Assembly (NCBI RefSeq): GCF_004117855.1
Contig: NZ_QWBW01000008.1
Coordinates: 1-64,000 of the forward strand
From: Modicisalibacter coralii
GTDB lineage: Bacteria > Pseudomonadota > Gammaproteobacteria > Pseudomonadales > Halomonadaceae
Reading direction: 5' to 3'
Length of the DNA stretch: 64,000 bases
Shown: piece by piece, positions 8,146 to 16,903 of the stretch
Layout: each line of letters opens with the position of its first letter
Numbering within the stretch: the stretch's first letter is position 1
Notes under the pieces: model-generated
The model's database searches: none
The model's input: only the letters and a program-made list of their open reading frames with translations
Told to the model about the DNA's origin: nothing
Program-made: the position numbers and the translations under genes

Positions 8146-9668
8146 TGGCGCACGAACGGGAGCGGGACGCCTGGGTCATCGAGTCACTGGCGATGCAACT
8201 GAGCGACAAGACGGCCGGCACCCTGGCCCGCCGGCTGTACGACGCCTTGCGCGAACGGATCCAGGCCGGGGAGCTCGGTCCGGGCACGCGTCTGCCCTCG
8301 TCGCGACGGTTGGCCCGGGAACTGGGGCTGGGGCGCAACACGGTCCTCGATGCCCTCGAGCGGCTGGTGGCGGAGGGCTTCGCCGAGGCCCGGCAGGGGG
8401 CCGGGCTGTTCGTTGCCGCTCTCGACCTGACCCCGGTCACCTCGCCGCCCGGCGAGGCGCGTGTCGAGCTGCCGCCGCTGTCGCGGCGGGGCCGCGAGCT
8501 GCTGGAACGCTGCGGCGACATGCGCGGCAGCCACCGGGCCTTCGCACCGGGGATCCCGGCGCTGGATCGTTTCCCGCATGCCCTCTGGGCGCGGTTGTTG
8601 CGGCGTCATCAACGTCACGTCCCGACGGCCTGGCTGGGTTATCAGACCCAGGGCGGGCTGCCGGCGCTCAAGGCCGCCCTGGCCGATTATCTGCAGCTTT
8701 CCCGCTCGGTGCGCTGTCGCCCGGAACAGATCCTGATCACCCAGGGCGCGCAGCAGGGCTTCGAGCTGATCGCCCGGCTGCTGACCGATCCGAATGACCC
8801 GGTGTGGATCGAGGAGCCGGGCTACGGTGGCGCCCAGGCCTGTTTCGCCGCGGCGGGGCTCGAGCGGATTCCAGTGCCGGTGGACGACCAGGGGATCGAT
8901 CCCGCCGCCGCGCCCGCCTCGCCGTCGCCGCGGCTGATCTACACCACGCCCTCGCATCAGTATCCCGCCGGCGCAACGCTGACCCTGGCGCGCCGGCTGG
9001 CGCTGCTGGCGGCCGCCGAGCGCCACGGCGCTTGGCTCGTCGAGGACGACTACGACAGCGAGTTCCGCTACACCACGCCGCCGGTGGCATCGCTGCAGGG
9101 GCTGGCCACGCAGGCGCCGGTGATCTACGTCGGCACCTTCAGCAAGGTGCTCTATCCCGGACTGCGACTGGGCTATCTGGTGCTCCCCGAGGCGCTGGTC
9201 GACGACTTCCGGCGGGCCAATGCCCGGCTGCATCGCGAGGGCGGGTATGCCGTCCAGGCGGCGCTGGCGGATTTCATCGCCGAGGGGCATTTCGCGCGCC
9301 ACGTGGCGCGCATGCGCCACTGCTACCGGCAGCGCCAGGTCTGTCTGCGCGAGGCCCTGGCGCCGGCTCTCGCCGAAGGGCTCGAACTCACCCGGGGCCA
9401 GGCGGGCATGCATCTGGTGGCGTGGCTGGACGATCACGCCCAGGAGCGCGATCTCGTCGCGCGCGGCGAGGCGGCCGGCGTGACGCTGGCGCCGTTGTCG
9501 CGCTTCTATCTCGGCGAGGCGTCACGCCCGGGGCTGGTGCTGGGCTATGCCGGCGCCGACGAGGCCGAGATCGCCCGCGCCGGGGCCTGGCTGTGCCAAG
9601 CCTGGCGCGAGACGCGGTCGCCGAGACTGCCGCAACGTTCCGGGCAAGCCGACCCCACGGGGGAATGA
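8145..9668 (+). CDS. MocR/PdxR-type PLP-dependent transcriptional regulator
   Basis: Fusion of a GntR winged helix and a fold-type I aminotransferase (507 aa from the chosen start). The HTH spans about residues 20-95 (LARRLYDALRERIQAGELGPGTRLPSSRRLARELGLGRNTVLDALERL). The aminotransferase part has TQGAQQGFELIARLL, the PLP-contacting WLVEDDYDSEFRY, and the Schiff-base Lys in YVGTFSKVLYPGLRLGYLV. A TTG at 8145 has a GGGGGAA Shine-Dalgarno 5-8 bp upstream; an ATG at 8193 lacks one, so TTG is preferred but not certain. Probably regulates the divergent acetyltransferase gene. Ligand unknown (PLP or a PLP-amino compound adduct). Confidence 0.9.
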   Translation: MAHERERDAWVIESLAMQLSDKTAGTLARRLYDALRERIQAGELGPGTRLPSSRRLARELGLGRNTVLDALERLVAEGFAEARQGAGLFVAALDLTPVTSPPGEARVELPPLSRRGRELLERCGDMRGSHRAFAPGIPALDRFPHALWARLLRRHQRHVPTAWLGYQTQGGLPALKAALADYLQLSRSVRCRPEQILITQGAQQGFELIARLLTDPNDPVWIEEPGYGGAQACFAAAGLERIPVPVDDQGIDPAAAPASPSPRLIYTTPSHQYPAGATLTLARRLALLAAAERHGAWLVEDDYDSEFRYTTPPVASLQGLATQAPVIYVGTFSKVLYPGLRLGYLVLPEALVDDFRRANARLHREGGYAVQAALADFIAEGHFARHVARMRHCYRQRQVCLREALAPALAEGLELTRGQAGMHLVAWLDDHAQERDLVARGEAAGVTLAPLSRFYLGEASRPGLVLGYAGADEAEIARAGAWLCQAWRETRSPRLPQRSGQADPTGE

Positions 9669-9690
9669 ACTCCCACGGGGTCGGGGCGGG

Positions 9691-11130
9691 TCATGCCGTC
9701 TTGGCGAGCGCCAGCGGCGGAATGTTCTGGTTGATTCGGAACAGGTTGTCGGGGTCGTAGATCTGCTTGATCTGCTGCAACCGCGTGAAGTTCCTCCCGT
9801 AGATGCCGGCGGTGCGCTGGCCTTCGTCCTCGGTCATGAAGTTGATGTAGCCGCCGCCGGTGGCGAAGGGTTCGGTGGCCTTGAAGACCCGTCGTGCCCA
9901 GTCGCGGACCCGGTCGTCGTCGGCGGTTTCTCGCCAGCGGCCGTGGGCGTTCATGATGAAGTTGGCATTGCGACCGACATAGGCCGTGTCCCCCTCGGCG
10001 ATATCCGCGGCGGCCCCGCCCAGCTGGGCGACGAACACTTCGCACTCGGGGCCGGGCAGTTCGCCGGTGGCCTCGATCAGGGCTTCGATCAGGCCGTCGC
10101 TGATTCGGGCGAAGTTCTGGGTCTTCCAGTAGTTGCGCGCGCCCGGGGTAAGCAGCGGATCGAAGGCGGCCTGGAAGGCGCTGAACGGCTGGACGCCGAG
10201 ATGGCTGCCGAGCACTTCGCCGAAGGCCAGGACCCGCTGGGCGAGGCGTTCGCCCTCGGTGGGGTCGCCGGCATGCAGCAGCGCGAAGATCACTACCGGC
10301 TGGCCGTGGCTCGCTTCGGGCAGGAATGGCAGCGGCGGCGCCTGACGCAGCACCGACCAGACGCTCAGCTCGCGCGGGGCCTCGGCACAGAAGTCGCGCC
10401 ATGCCGTGAGTACCTGTCGGGCCTGATCGAAGGGGTAGGCCACCAGACCCGCGTAGACCGATGGCCCCACCGGATGCAGCCGGAATTCGAAGGAGGTGAC
10501 CACGCCGAAGTTGCCGCCGCCGCCGCGGATCGCCCAGAACAGGTCGGGCTCACGATCGACGGAAACCGTATGCAGCGCGCCGTCGGCGGTCACCACGTCG
10601 GCGGAGAGCAGGTTGTCGGCGGTCAAGCCGTACTGGCGTGTCAGCCAGCCGAAACCGCCGCCCAGCGTCAGGCCGGCGATACCGGTGGTGGAATTGATGC
10701 CGGTGGGCAGGGCCAGTCCGAAGGCCTGGGTCTCGTGATCGACGTCACCGAGCAGGGCGCCGGGTGCGACGCGCGCCGTGCGGCTGTCGGCGTCGACGCG
10801 TACCTCGCGCATCGCCGAAAGGTCGATCATCAGGCCGCCGTCGGCGACGGCGTTGCCGGCGATGTGGTGGCCGCCGCCGCGCACGCTGACCGGCATGCGT
10901 TGCTGGCGGGCGAAATCGACGGCATGACGGACGTCCCGGCTGCCCAGACAGCGGGCGATCAGCACGGGGTGGCGGTCGGGCATGGCGTTCCAGATGCGGC
11001 GCGCCTGTTCGTAGGCGGCATCGTCGAGACCGATGACGCCGCCGCGCACGCCCGCGGCGAGGGTGTCCAGCGCCTCGGCGGAGAGTGCGGCGCCGTTGCC
11101 GTCAAGGGTGCGATAGGTGAGAGATGTCAT
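9691..11130 (-). CDS. FAD-linked oxidase of the BBE-like (berberine bridge) family
   Basis: Cytosolic oxidoreductase (479 aa) with an N-terminal PCMH-type FAD domain and a C-terminal BBE motif. The FAD-attaching His lies in VSVRGGGHHIAGN (about residues 73-85), and the FAD domain continues INSTTGIAGLTLGGGFGWLTRQYG and FWAIRGGGGNFGVVTSFEF. The C-terminal tyrosine-rich segment YDPDNLFRINQNIPPL is a typical BBE end. The second flavin-linking Cys of bicovalent members is absent (GINSTTGIAG in its place), so single covalent attachment is expected. AGGAGT precedes the chosen ATG. Divergent from an AraC regulator. Substrate unknown; sugars or aromatic alcohols are typical. Confidence 0.9.
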   Translation of the reverse strand: MTSLTYRTLDGNGAALSAEALDTLAAGVRGGVIGLDDAAYEQARRIWNAMPDRHPVLIARCLGSRDVRHAVDFARQQRMPVSVRGGGHHIAGNAVADGGLMIDLSAMREVRVDADSRTARVAPGALLGDVDHETQAFGLALPTGINSTTGIAGLTLGGGFGWLTRQYGLTADNLLSADVVTADGALHTVSVDREPDLFWAIRGGGGNFGVVTSFEFRLHPVGPSVYAGLVAYPFDQARQVLTAWRDFCAEAPRELSVWSVLRQAPPLPFLPEASHGQPVVIFALLHAGDPTEGERLAQRVLAFGEVLGSHLGVQPFSAFQAAFDPLLTPGARNYWKTQNFARISDGLIEALIEATGELPGPECEVFVAQLGGAAADIAEGDTAYVGRNANFIMNAHGRWRETADDDRVRDWARRVFKATEPFATGGGYINFMTEDEGQRTAGIYGRNFTRLQQIKQIYDPDNLFRINQNIPPLALAKTA

Positions 11131-11377
11131 GGCAGACTCCTGGGCCCGGAGGGCGTATCGAAGCCGCCGCGAGGGCGGCTGTAATGGACGTCGCTGGCAG
11201 TATGCGCAAGCCGTGTCGCCATCACCCGGCCCAGGCTCCTGATGGTTTGACCGGGAATCCGGTATGCGGCGATGGCGGTCCGGGGCGGCGCGCGACATAC
11301 TTGTCGAGGCGAGGAGGGCGTGGCGCTCTGACGCCACGGGACGGGCGAGAGAGCCGTCGTGGCCATCGGGGGGCCCC

Positions 11378-12433
11378 ATGAGTCGGGACACGCTGTCAGC
11401 GGTGTTGCGCCACGTGCGTCTTCGCGGCGCGCTCTTCTACCACGTCGAAGGCACGCAGCGCTGGGTCAGCGAGGCGCCCTCGGCGTCGGCTATCGCCGGA
11501 ATGATCATGCCCGGCGTCGAGCATGTCATGGCCTACCACGTGGTGACCCACGGTGGCTGCTGGGCCACGTTGGTCGGGGCTCCGGCGGTCGCCCTCAACA
11601 CGGGGGACGTAGTGCTCTTTCCGCGCGGCGATGCACACGTTATGTCCAGTGAGCCGGGGCTGCGCGGCACGCTGGACCTGCGGCCCTATGCCATGCCGCA
11701 TCCCGAGCAGTTGCCCTTCTTCGCCAGTCGCCAGGGCGAGTCGCTGACCATGGCGCGGCTCGATCGCGACGCCGGTCGGCACGGTGCCACCCTGGTGTGC
11801 GGCTTCCTGGGCTGTGACGCCCATCCCTTCAATCCGCTGCTGGCTAGCCTGCCGGCATTGCTGCACGTCCCCGCCGGAAGCGGCAGCCACGACGACTGGA
11901 TCGCGCACTTCATCCGCTTCGCCCTCGACGAGTCGCTGCGCAAGCGCCCCGGTGGCGAGGCGCTGCTCGAGCGGCTCAGCGAGACCATGTTCGTCGAGGT
12001 GGTGCGGCGGTATCTGGAAAGCCTTCCCGCCGGGCAGGCCAACTGGCTGGCGGGGCTGCAGGATCGTCACGTCGGGCGGGCGCTGGGGCTGCTCCATGAA
12101 TGTCCCGCCGAGCCGTGGACGATCGATCGCCTGGCTGCTCGCACCGGCTTGTCGCGCTCGGCACTGCACGAGCGCTTCCACCGCTTCACCGGCCATGCGC
12201 CGATGCATTATCTGGCCAAGTGGCGGATGCAAGTCGCCGCCGGTCTGTTGCGTCAGTCGAGTGCCTCCATCGCCTCGATCGCGCTCGAGGTCGGCTACGA
12301 GTCGGAGGCGGCCTTCAGTCGTGCCTTTCGCCGCGAGACCCGGCTGCCGCCGGCGACCTGGCGACGCCATCAGAGCCGCCTGGCGCTGCGCGACGATGCC
12401 GAACGCCGCGAGAGCGTATCGGCGCTGGAGTGA
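11378..12433 (+). CDS. AraC family transcriptional regulator (cupin_6 type)
   Basis: Regulator (351 aa) with an N-terminal cupin_6-like sensor (residues about 5-190, e.g. LFYHVEGTQRWVSEAPSA and VALNTGDVVLFPRGDAHVMSS) and a C-terminal double helix-turn-helix (about 245-340: WTIDRLAARTGLSRSALHERFHRFTGHAPMHYLAKWRM, then SIASIALEVGYESEAAFSRAFRRE). GGGGGCCCC precedes the ATG. It is transcribed away from the FAD-linked oxidase across a gap of about 250 bp, so local control of that gene is likely. No ligand can be named. Confidence 0.9.
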   Translation: MSRDTLSAVLRHVRLRGALFYHVEGTQRWVSEAPSASAIAGMIMPGVEHVMAYHVVTHGGCWATLVGAPAVALNTGDVVLFPRGDAHVMSSEPGLRGTLDLRPYAMPHPEQLPFFASRQGESLTMARLDRDAGRHGATLVCGFLGCDAHPFNPLLASLPALLHVPAGSGSHDDWIAHFIRFALDESLRKRPGGEALLERLSETMFVEVVRRYLESLPAGQANWLAGLQDRHVGRALGLLHECPAEPWTIDRLAARTGLSRSALHERFHRFTGHAPMHYLAKWRMQVAAGLLRQSSASIASIALEVGYESEAAFSRAFRRETRLPPATWRRHQSRLALRDDAERRESVSALE

Positions 12434-12539
12434 GGGCGGCCACCACGACGGGCATCGAGCGCTCCCGTAAAGTCGTGTAAGTTGGCCGGGGGCCGGCGAC
12501 GCCGGTCGACTCGATCAGCCTGCAGGGAGCAAGGAACGC

Positions 12540-13253
12540 GTGACCGATGCCGTGGAAGTCATCGTGGGTATCGCCTGGTTGTCGGGGCTCGGTGCCTTCG
12601 TCGGCGGGCTGTTCGCCTGGCACGAGGGCAGCGCCGACACCGAGACCAAGCGGGAGATCATTCACGGCGTGATCGCCTTCGGCGGCGGCACCCTGGTCGC
12701 GGCGGTGGCCTTCGCCCTGATGCCGGTGGGCATGGCGGTTCTGCCGCCCTGGGGGCTGGCGCTGGCCTTCTGCCTGGGGGGCGGCCTGTTCTGTGCGCTG
12801 GATGCCTGGCTCGAACGGCGCGGCGGCAGCTTTGCGCAGTTCATGGCGATGCTGATGGACTTTCTGCCCGAGGCGGTCTCGCTGGGGGCGGTCTTCAGTC
12901 ACGACCGGCGGCTGGGCATCCTGCTGGCCGGCTTTATCGGCATCCAGAACCTGCCCGAGGGATTCAATGCCTTTCGCGAGATGCGCCAGTCCGGACTCGC
13001 CAGGCGTCGCATCCTCGTCGTGCTGTTCGGGGTCAGCCTCCTGGGGCCGGTCGCCGCCTGGCTGGGGCATGCCTTCCTGCAGACCCGCCCGGCGCTCACC
13101 GCCTCGCTGATGGCCTTCGCCGCCGGCGGTATCCTCTATCTGATCTTTCAGGACATCGCGCCGCAGTCGCGCATGCGCAACCACTGGACGCCACCGCTGG
13201 GCGCGGTACTGGGCTTTCTGGTCGGCATGCTGGGTAATGTGCTGATTCTTTGA
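12540..13253 (+). CDS. ZIP-family divalent metal transporter
   Basis: Inner-membrane metal permease (237 aa, seven to eight hydrophobic segments), probably moving zinc or related divalent cations. The metal-site helices read FMAMLMDFLPEAVSLGA (TM4) and GIQNLPEGFNAF (TM5); the latter keeps the H/Q-N-x-P-E-G signature with Gln for His. The cytosolic loop is short and lacks the His-rich stretch of eukaryotic ZIPs. GTG start with AAGGAA 4-9 bp upstream. No neighbouring metal gene supports a specific ion. Confidence 0.85.
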   Translation: MTDAVEVIVGIAWLSGLGAFVGGLFAWHEGSADTETKREIIHGVIAFGGGTLVAAVAFALMPVGMAVLPPWGLALAFCLGGGLFCALDAWLERRGGSFAQFMAMLMDFLPEAVSLGAVFSHDRRLGILLAGFIGIQNLPEGFNAFREMRQSGLARRRILVVLFGVSLLGPVAAWLGHAFLQTRPALTASLMAFAAGGILYLIFQDIAPQSRMRNHWTPPLGAVLGFLVGMLGNVLIL

Positions 13254-13277
13254 TCGCGGCGGTTCTTTCCCTTACTG

Positions 13278-13294
13278 CTTAAGTTCTTCTTCAG
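13278..13294 (+). promoter_or_regulatory. PmrA/QseB-type direct repeat upstream of the PepSY gene
   Basis: CTTAAG (13278-13283), five bases, then CTTCAG (13289-13294). These half-sites repeat every 11 bp as in PmrA/QseB-class boxes (TTAAG-N6-TTAAG) with one mismatch. The site ends 67 bp before the PepSY start codon. A second site of the same form lies before the ArnT-like gene at 15922-15937. No response-regulator gene is present in the window, so the regulator would be encoded elsewhere. Confidence 0.5.
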
Positions 13295-13360
13295 CTTGGC
13301 GCTCTAGCGTGGTCGTGTCACCGCGGGTGACGGGACCATCGAAATCACGAGGAGAAGACC

Positions 13361-13630
13361 ATGAGAGCCAAGTTGACGAGCGTCGTTGCGGCGATATTGC
13401 TGGGAGTGGCCGGCACCGCGCTGGCCGGGGAACGCTGCGATGTTCCCCAGGATCAGTGGCAGCCCCAGGCCGCGCTGGAGAAGAAACTCACGGCCATGGG
13501 CTGGGAGATCAAGCGGATCAAGCACGAGGAAGGCTGCTACGAGGTCTACGCGCTCGATGCCGAGGGTCAACGGCGCGAGGTCTATTTCGACCCCGCGACC
13601 CTCGAGTCGGTGGGCGGCGAGGACGACTGA
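13361..13630 (+). CDS. small periplasmic PepSY-domain protein
   Basis: Exported 89-aa protein with a signal peptide (MRAKLTSVVAAILLGVAGTALA, cleavage likely after ALA at about residue 22) and a single PepSY domain (LEKKLTAMGWEIKRIKHEEGCYEVYALDAEGQRREVYFDP). Such proteins often accompany cytochrome b561 genes and two-component sensors. It has an acidic GGEDD end. The AGGAGAAGACC ribosome site is strong. The next gene, a cytochrome b561, starts 3 bp after its stop, so the two are surely cotranscribed. A role as a partner or chaperone of the cytochrome is inferred. Confidence 0.9.
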   Translation: MRAKLTSVVAAILLGVAGTALAGERCDVPQDQWQPQAALEKKLTAMGWEIKRIKHEEGCYEVYALDAEGQRREVYFDPATLESVGGEDD

Positions 13631-13633
13631 GCC

Positions 13634-14185
13634 ATGGCCGCCGAAACGTCTTCCACGGTGCGTGTCTGGGACCTGTGGACGCGGCTGTTCCACTGGAGCC
13701 TGGCGGTGTGCTTTGCCACCGCCTGGTTGACCTCGGGCACCTGGCAGAGCGTCCACGAGTGGTCCGGCTACGCGGTGGCGGCGCTGGTCGCCTGGCGGGT
13801 GCTGTGGGGCCTGGTGGGGCCCCGTCAGGTGCGTTTCAGCGGCTTCGTGCGTTCACCCGCGACGGCCCTGAAGCATCTGGCGTCGATGCGCCATGGCCGG
13901 GAGCCCCGCTACCTGGGGCACAACCCGGCGGGCGCCTGGATGATCGTCGCGCTGTTGGCGGGGCTGGGTCTGCAGACCTTCAGCGGCTGGCTGTCGACCA
14001 CCGATGCCTTCTGGGGCGTGGGTTGGCTCCAGGAGGCTCACGGCTTCCTGGGGAACCTGCTGCTGGCACTGGTCGGGTTGCACGTCGCCGGGGTCGTGGC
14101 CTCGAGCTGGCTGCAGCGCGAGAACCTGGCACGGGCGATGATCACCGGTCACAAGCGCGCCCCCGGCCCGGACGACATCGTCTGA
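13634..14185 (+). CDS. cytochrome b561-type membrane protein (Ni/Fe-hydrogenase b-subunit family)
   Basis: Di-haem b-type membrane electron carrier (183 aa) with four predicted helices. Haem-ligand His residues are expected in LWTRLFHWSLA (about His20), the second helix region VHEWSGYAV, WLQEAHGFLGN and LVGLHVAG. These proteins pass quinol electrons to a periplasmic or cytoplasmic partner. It forms a two-gene operon with the PepSY protein, preceded by a PmrA/QseB-like box and followed by a strong terminator. The electron partner is unknown. Confidence 0.9.
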   Translation: MAAETSSTVRVWDLWTRLFHWSLAVCFATAWLTSGTWQSVHEWSGYAVAALVAWRVLWGLVGPRQVRFSGFVRSPATALKHLASMRHGREPRYLGHNPAGAWMIVALLAGLGLQTFSGWLSTTDAFWGVGWLQEAHGFLGNLLLALVGLHVAGVVASSWLQRENLARAMITGHKRAPGPDDIV

Positions 14186-14215
14186 GCAATGGCGCCGGCC
14201 AGAGGGCCCTGGATG

Positions 14216-14246
14216 AACCCCGGAGGGACCGGCTCCCGCCGGGGTT
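14216..14246 (+). terminator. intrinsic terminator, convergent b561 / glycosyltransferase genes
   Basis: Stem AACCCCGG (14216-14223) with CCGGGGTT (14239-14246), extended by an inner GGGA/TCCC pair, followed by TTCTT. It lies between the stop of the cytochrome gene and the stop of the convergent glycosyltransferase gene and could serve both directions. Confidence 0.75.
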
Positions 14247-14279
14247 TCTTGCGCCGGGTCGCAGGGCGTTACCAGACGC

Positions 14280-15884
14280 TCAGTGTGCGTCGGCGAGAAG
14301 TGGCCAGGCGGCGACGGGAATCAGCAGCAGGTGGCTGCCGCGGTAGGGCTGGTGATAGACCGCCGCCGCGAGCAGGTCAGCGTCGGGGCGCTTGAGCACC
14401 TCGATCATCACGCCCTGCGGGTGGGCCTCGCGCCAGGCGGTGAAGGCGGCAGCGGAGCCGAACACCGTCATGGTCTCTTGGGTGCGACCGAGAAAGCGGA
14501 ACTGGTCGGCATAGTTGCCCAGGTAGGCGACCGGTACGTGGCGGGCCTCGAGACGGGCCAACTGACGGGCGGCAGGCTGGATGTCGTAGTAGCCGCGAAT
14601 CGCCGGCGAGACCGCCAGCAGCAGAGCCAGCAGGCTCAGGGGCCAGGCCAGCGTCAGCGTCAGGCGATGCGCGCGGCGCCACAGCAGCACGGCGAAGGCC
14701 GCCGGCACCAGCGCCGCCAGACGCGCCGCCCCGGGCAGGGGCGCCTGTGGATAGAAGTGCCCGGCGATCTCGGGCAGGGCCGCCAACAGCAGGGTGACCA
14801 GCGCCAGGACGAGGCTCACCACCCGGGCACGATGCGGTCGTCCCGCGGCCAGTCGGCTGGCGATCCAGGTGGCCAGGAAGGGCAGGATCGGCATCAGGTA
14901 GTGGATCTGCTTGCCACTGACCAGGCTCAACAGGAGCAGCGGCGGCAGGCATCCCCAGGCGGCGAAGCGTTGCAGCGGCGTGGCCAGCCAGGGGCGGCCC
15001 CACACGGCCATGCCCGACCAGGGCAGGGTCAACAGCGGCAGCAGCGGCAGGTACCAGTACCAAGGGCGGGCGTGCTCGAAGGCGTTGGTGACACGCCCGG
15101 CCGACTGGCCCCAGAAGATCGCTTCGGCGTAATCGCTCCCGCCGGCGAGCGCGGCGGGTATCGCCCAGGCCAGGGCGATACCCGCGCCGATCAGGGTGGC
15201 GGCAAGTACGCCAGCCCAGTAACGCCGGGCCGGCGCCGCACCGGCGGGCCGCCAGAAGCGTGTGCCCAGCGCCAGCGGCAGCCAGTAGAGAAGAACCACC
15301 GGCCCCTTGGCCAGCACGCTCAGGCCGACGCCGACCCCGGCCAGCAGGAGCAGCGTGGTGCGCCCCGAACGCACGTAACGCACCCAGCCGAGTACCGCGA
15401 CCAGGAAGCAGGTGGTGAACAGGACGTCGAACATGCTCAACGCCTGGTAGACGAACCACAGCGTCAGGCTCATCAGGACCAGCGGCGCCCAGCGGGCTTC
15501 TTGGTGGGCGTCGGGGTCGAACTGACGCAGGATCGCGGGCAGCAGCGGGTAGGCCAGCAGCCCGACCGCGGGCACCGCCAGCCGCGATACCCAGTCCGAG
15601 GTGCCGAACAGCGCCCAGGCCGACTGGATCACCCAGAACAGCAGCGGTGGCTTGTGGGGGTAAGGCTCTCCGTTGAGCAGGGGGACCAGGAAGCTCTGGT
15701 GCTGCCACATCTCCCAGGCCACCGACAGGTAGCGGGTCTCGTCGATGGGCATCAACGGCAGGTGGTCGATCCGCAGCACGCAGAACAGCGCGGCGAGCGC
15801 CACCGCCAGCGCGGCTCCGGGACGAGCCAGGGCGACGAGTCGGGGGCGGGTGTCGAGTCGGGTGAGGGGCATGGCACGTCGCAT
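14280..15884 (-). CDS. ArnT-like glycosyltransferase family 39/83 membrane protein
   Basis: Polytopic membrane glycosyltransferase (534 aa from the chosen MRRAMPLTRL start) with about 11-12 hydrophobic segments. The catalytic acidic pair is in LPLMPIDETRYLSVAWEM (about residues 45-62), in the first periplasmic loop, as in ArnT, which adds aminoarabinose to lipid A, and protein mannosyltransferases. GEPYPHKPPLLFWVIQS is a further family motif. It uses polyprenyl-phosphate sugars in the periplasm. The acceptor is uncertain, but a PmrA-type box upstream favours lipid A or LPS modification. An ATG at 15872 is an alternative start. Confidence 0.85.
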   Translation of the reverse strand: MRRAMPLTRLDTRPRLVALARPGAALAVALAALFCVLRIDHLPLMPIDETRYLSVAWEMWQHQSFLVPLLNGEPYPHKPPLLFWVIQSAWALFGTSDWVSRLAVPAVGLLAYPLLPAILRQFDPDAHQEARWAPLVLMSLTLWFVYQALSMFDVLFTTCFLVAVLGWVRYVRSGRTTLLLLAGVGVGLSVLAKGPVVLLYWLPLALGTRFWRPAGAAPARRYWAGVLAATLIGAGIALAWAIPAALAGGSDYAEAIFWGQSAGRVTNAFEHARPWYWYLPLLPLLTLPWSGMAVWGRPWLATPLQRFAAWGCLPPLLLLSLVSGKQIHYLMPILPFLATWIASRLAAGRPHRARVVSLVLALVTLLLAALPEIAGHFYPQAPLPGAARLAALVPAAFAVLLWRRAHRLTLTLAWPLSLLALLLAVSPAIRGYYDIQPAARQLARLEARHVPVAYLGNYADQFRFLGRTQETMTVFGSAAAFTAWREAHPQGVMIEVLKRPDADLLAAAVYHQPYRGSHLLLIPVAAWPLLADAH

Positions 15885-15921
15885 GGCTGAGTGGGCGGGA
15901 GACTCAGGGTGTCGGGTCTTG

Positions 15922-15937
15922 CTTAAGGGAGTCTTAG
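15922..15937 (-). promoter_or_regulatory. PmrA/QseB-type direct repeat upstream of the ArnT-like gene
   Basis: On the minus strand CTAAG and TTAAG are separated by six bases, an 11-bp period matching the TTAAG-N6-TTAAG box with one mismatch. It ends 38 bp before the chosen start codon of the glycosyltransferase gene, a normal distance for a PmrA-activated promoter. ArnT is a classical PmrA target in enterobacteria (established). The regulator here is not in the window. Confidence 0.5.
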
Positions 15938-16163
15938 CCGGATCGGGTAGTCCGGCAATCGCCTGAAATGGCGACACGCATGGCGTGCGGCTGAGCTGTG
16001 CCAACCCCCGGGCAGGCGTGATGGCGCCCCGCTGTTCAGCGGGGTGGCGAGGGGGTGCGCTGCGCCATCGTCGGCGGGCTGCTAATATGTTCCCTTTTGT
16101 GCCGCCCCGGTGGCTTGTCGCAGTGTGTCGCCGCCCGGGGCCGCTCGTTCAAGGACGACTTCC

Positions 16164-16901
16164 GTGAGCCTTCTCGTGACCGCCGCTTTTCTGGTCGTGG
16201 TGTTTCTCACCTCGGCCCTGTCGGGTATCTTCGGCATGGCCGGCGGGCTGATCCTGTTGTGGTTCCTGTTGCTGGCGCTGCCGGCGAGCGTGGCGATCGT
16301 CGTCCATGGGGTCATCCAGTTCTGCGCCAACGCCTCGCGCGCCTGGCTGTCGCGGCAATACATCAATGCGCGCATCGTTGCCCTGATCGCCTCGGGGGGC
16401 GCGGTGTCGGCGGTGGTACTGGCGCTGCTCGACTACCATCCCGACACCACCGTCGTCTCGCTGTTGATCGGTCTGATGCCGATCCTGGTCTGGATTCCCC
16501 GTGCCTGGTTCCATTTCGACGCCTCGCGCACCGGACACGCTCTGGTCTGTGGTGTGGTCGCCGGCGGCCTGACCATCGCCTCGGGAGTCTCGGGGCCCAG
16601 CATCGACCTGTTCTTCATCCGCACCTCGATGGACCGGCGCCAGATCGTCGCCACCAAGGCGGCGGTCCAGGTCATCTCGCATGCCATCAAGATCGTCTTC
16701 TATGCCGGTTCGGCGATGATGCTGGGCGCCGGCGAGTGGAGCGTCATCGCCCTGGCGATCCCGATCGCCTTCCTCGGCACCCGGGCCGGCAACGGCGTGC
16801 TGCGTCGCCTGACCGACGCCAACTTCCGCTACTGGACGCGCTGGATCGTCACCGTCGTGGGCGGCGTGTACTTTTTCCAGGCCCTCGTCGAGCTGATCTG
16901 A
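16164..16901 (+). CDS. TauE/SafE (TSUP) family sulfite/anion permease
   Basis: Inner-membrane permease (245 aa) of the TSUP family with about seven or eight hydrophobic segments in two repeats. The N-terminal repeat has TSALSGIFGMAGGLILLW and the second has GLTIASGVSGPSIDLFFI, the paired G-rich motifs of the family. Members export or import sulfite, sulfoacetate or related organosulfur anions; substrate not assignable here. GTG start at 16164, supported by AAGGA 8-12 bp upstream. Its 3' end is 2 bp from the convergent AraC gene. Confidence 0.88.
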   Translation: MSLLVTAAFLVVVFLTSALSGIFGMAGGLILLWFLLLALPASVAIVVHGVIQFCANASRAWLSRQYINARIVALIASGGAVSAVVLALLDYHPDTTVVSLLIGLMPILVWIPRAWFHFDASRTGHALVCGVVAGGLTIASGVSGPSIDLFFIRTSMDRRQIVATKAAVQVISHAIKIVFYAGSAMMLGAGEWSVIALAIPIAFLGTRAGNGVLRRLTDANFRYWTRWIVTVVGGVYFFQALVELI

Positions 16902-16903
16902 AC

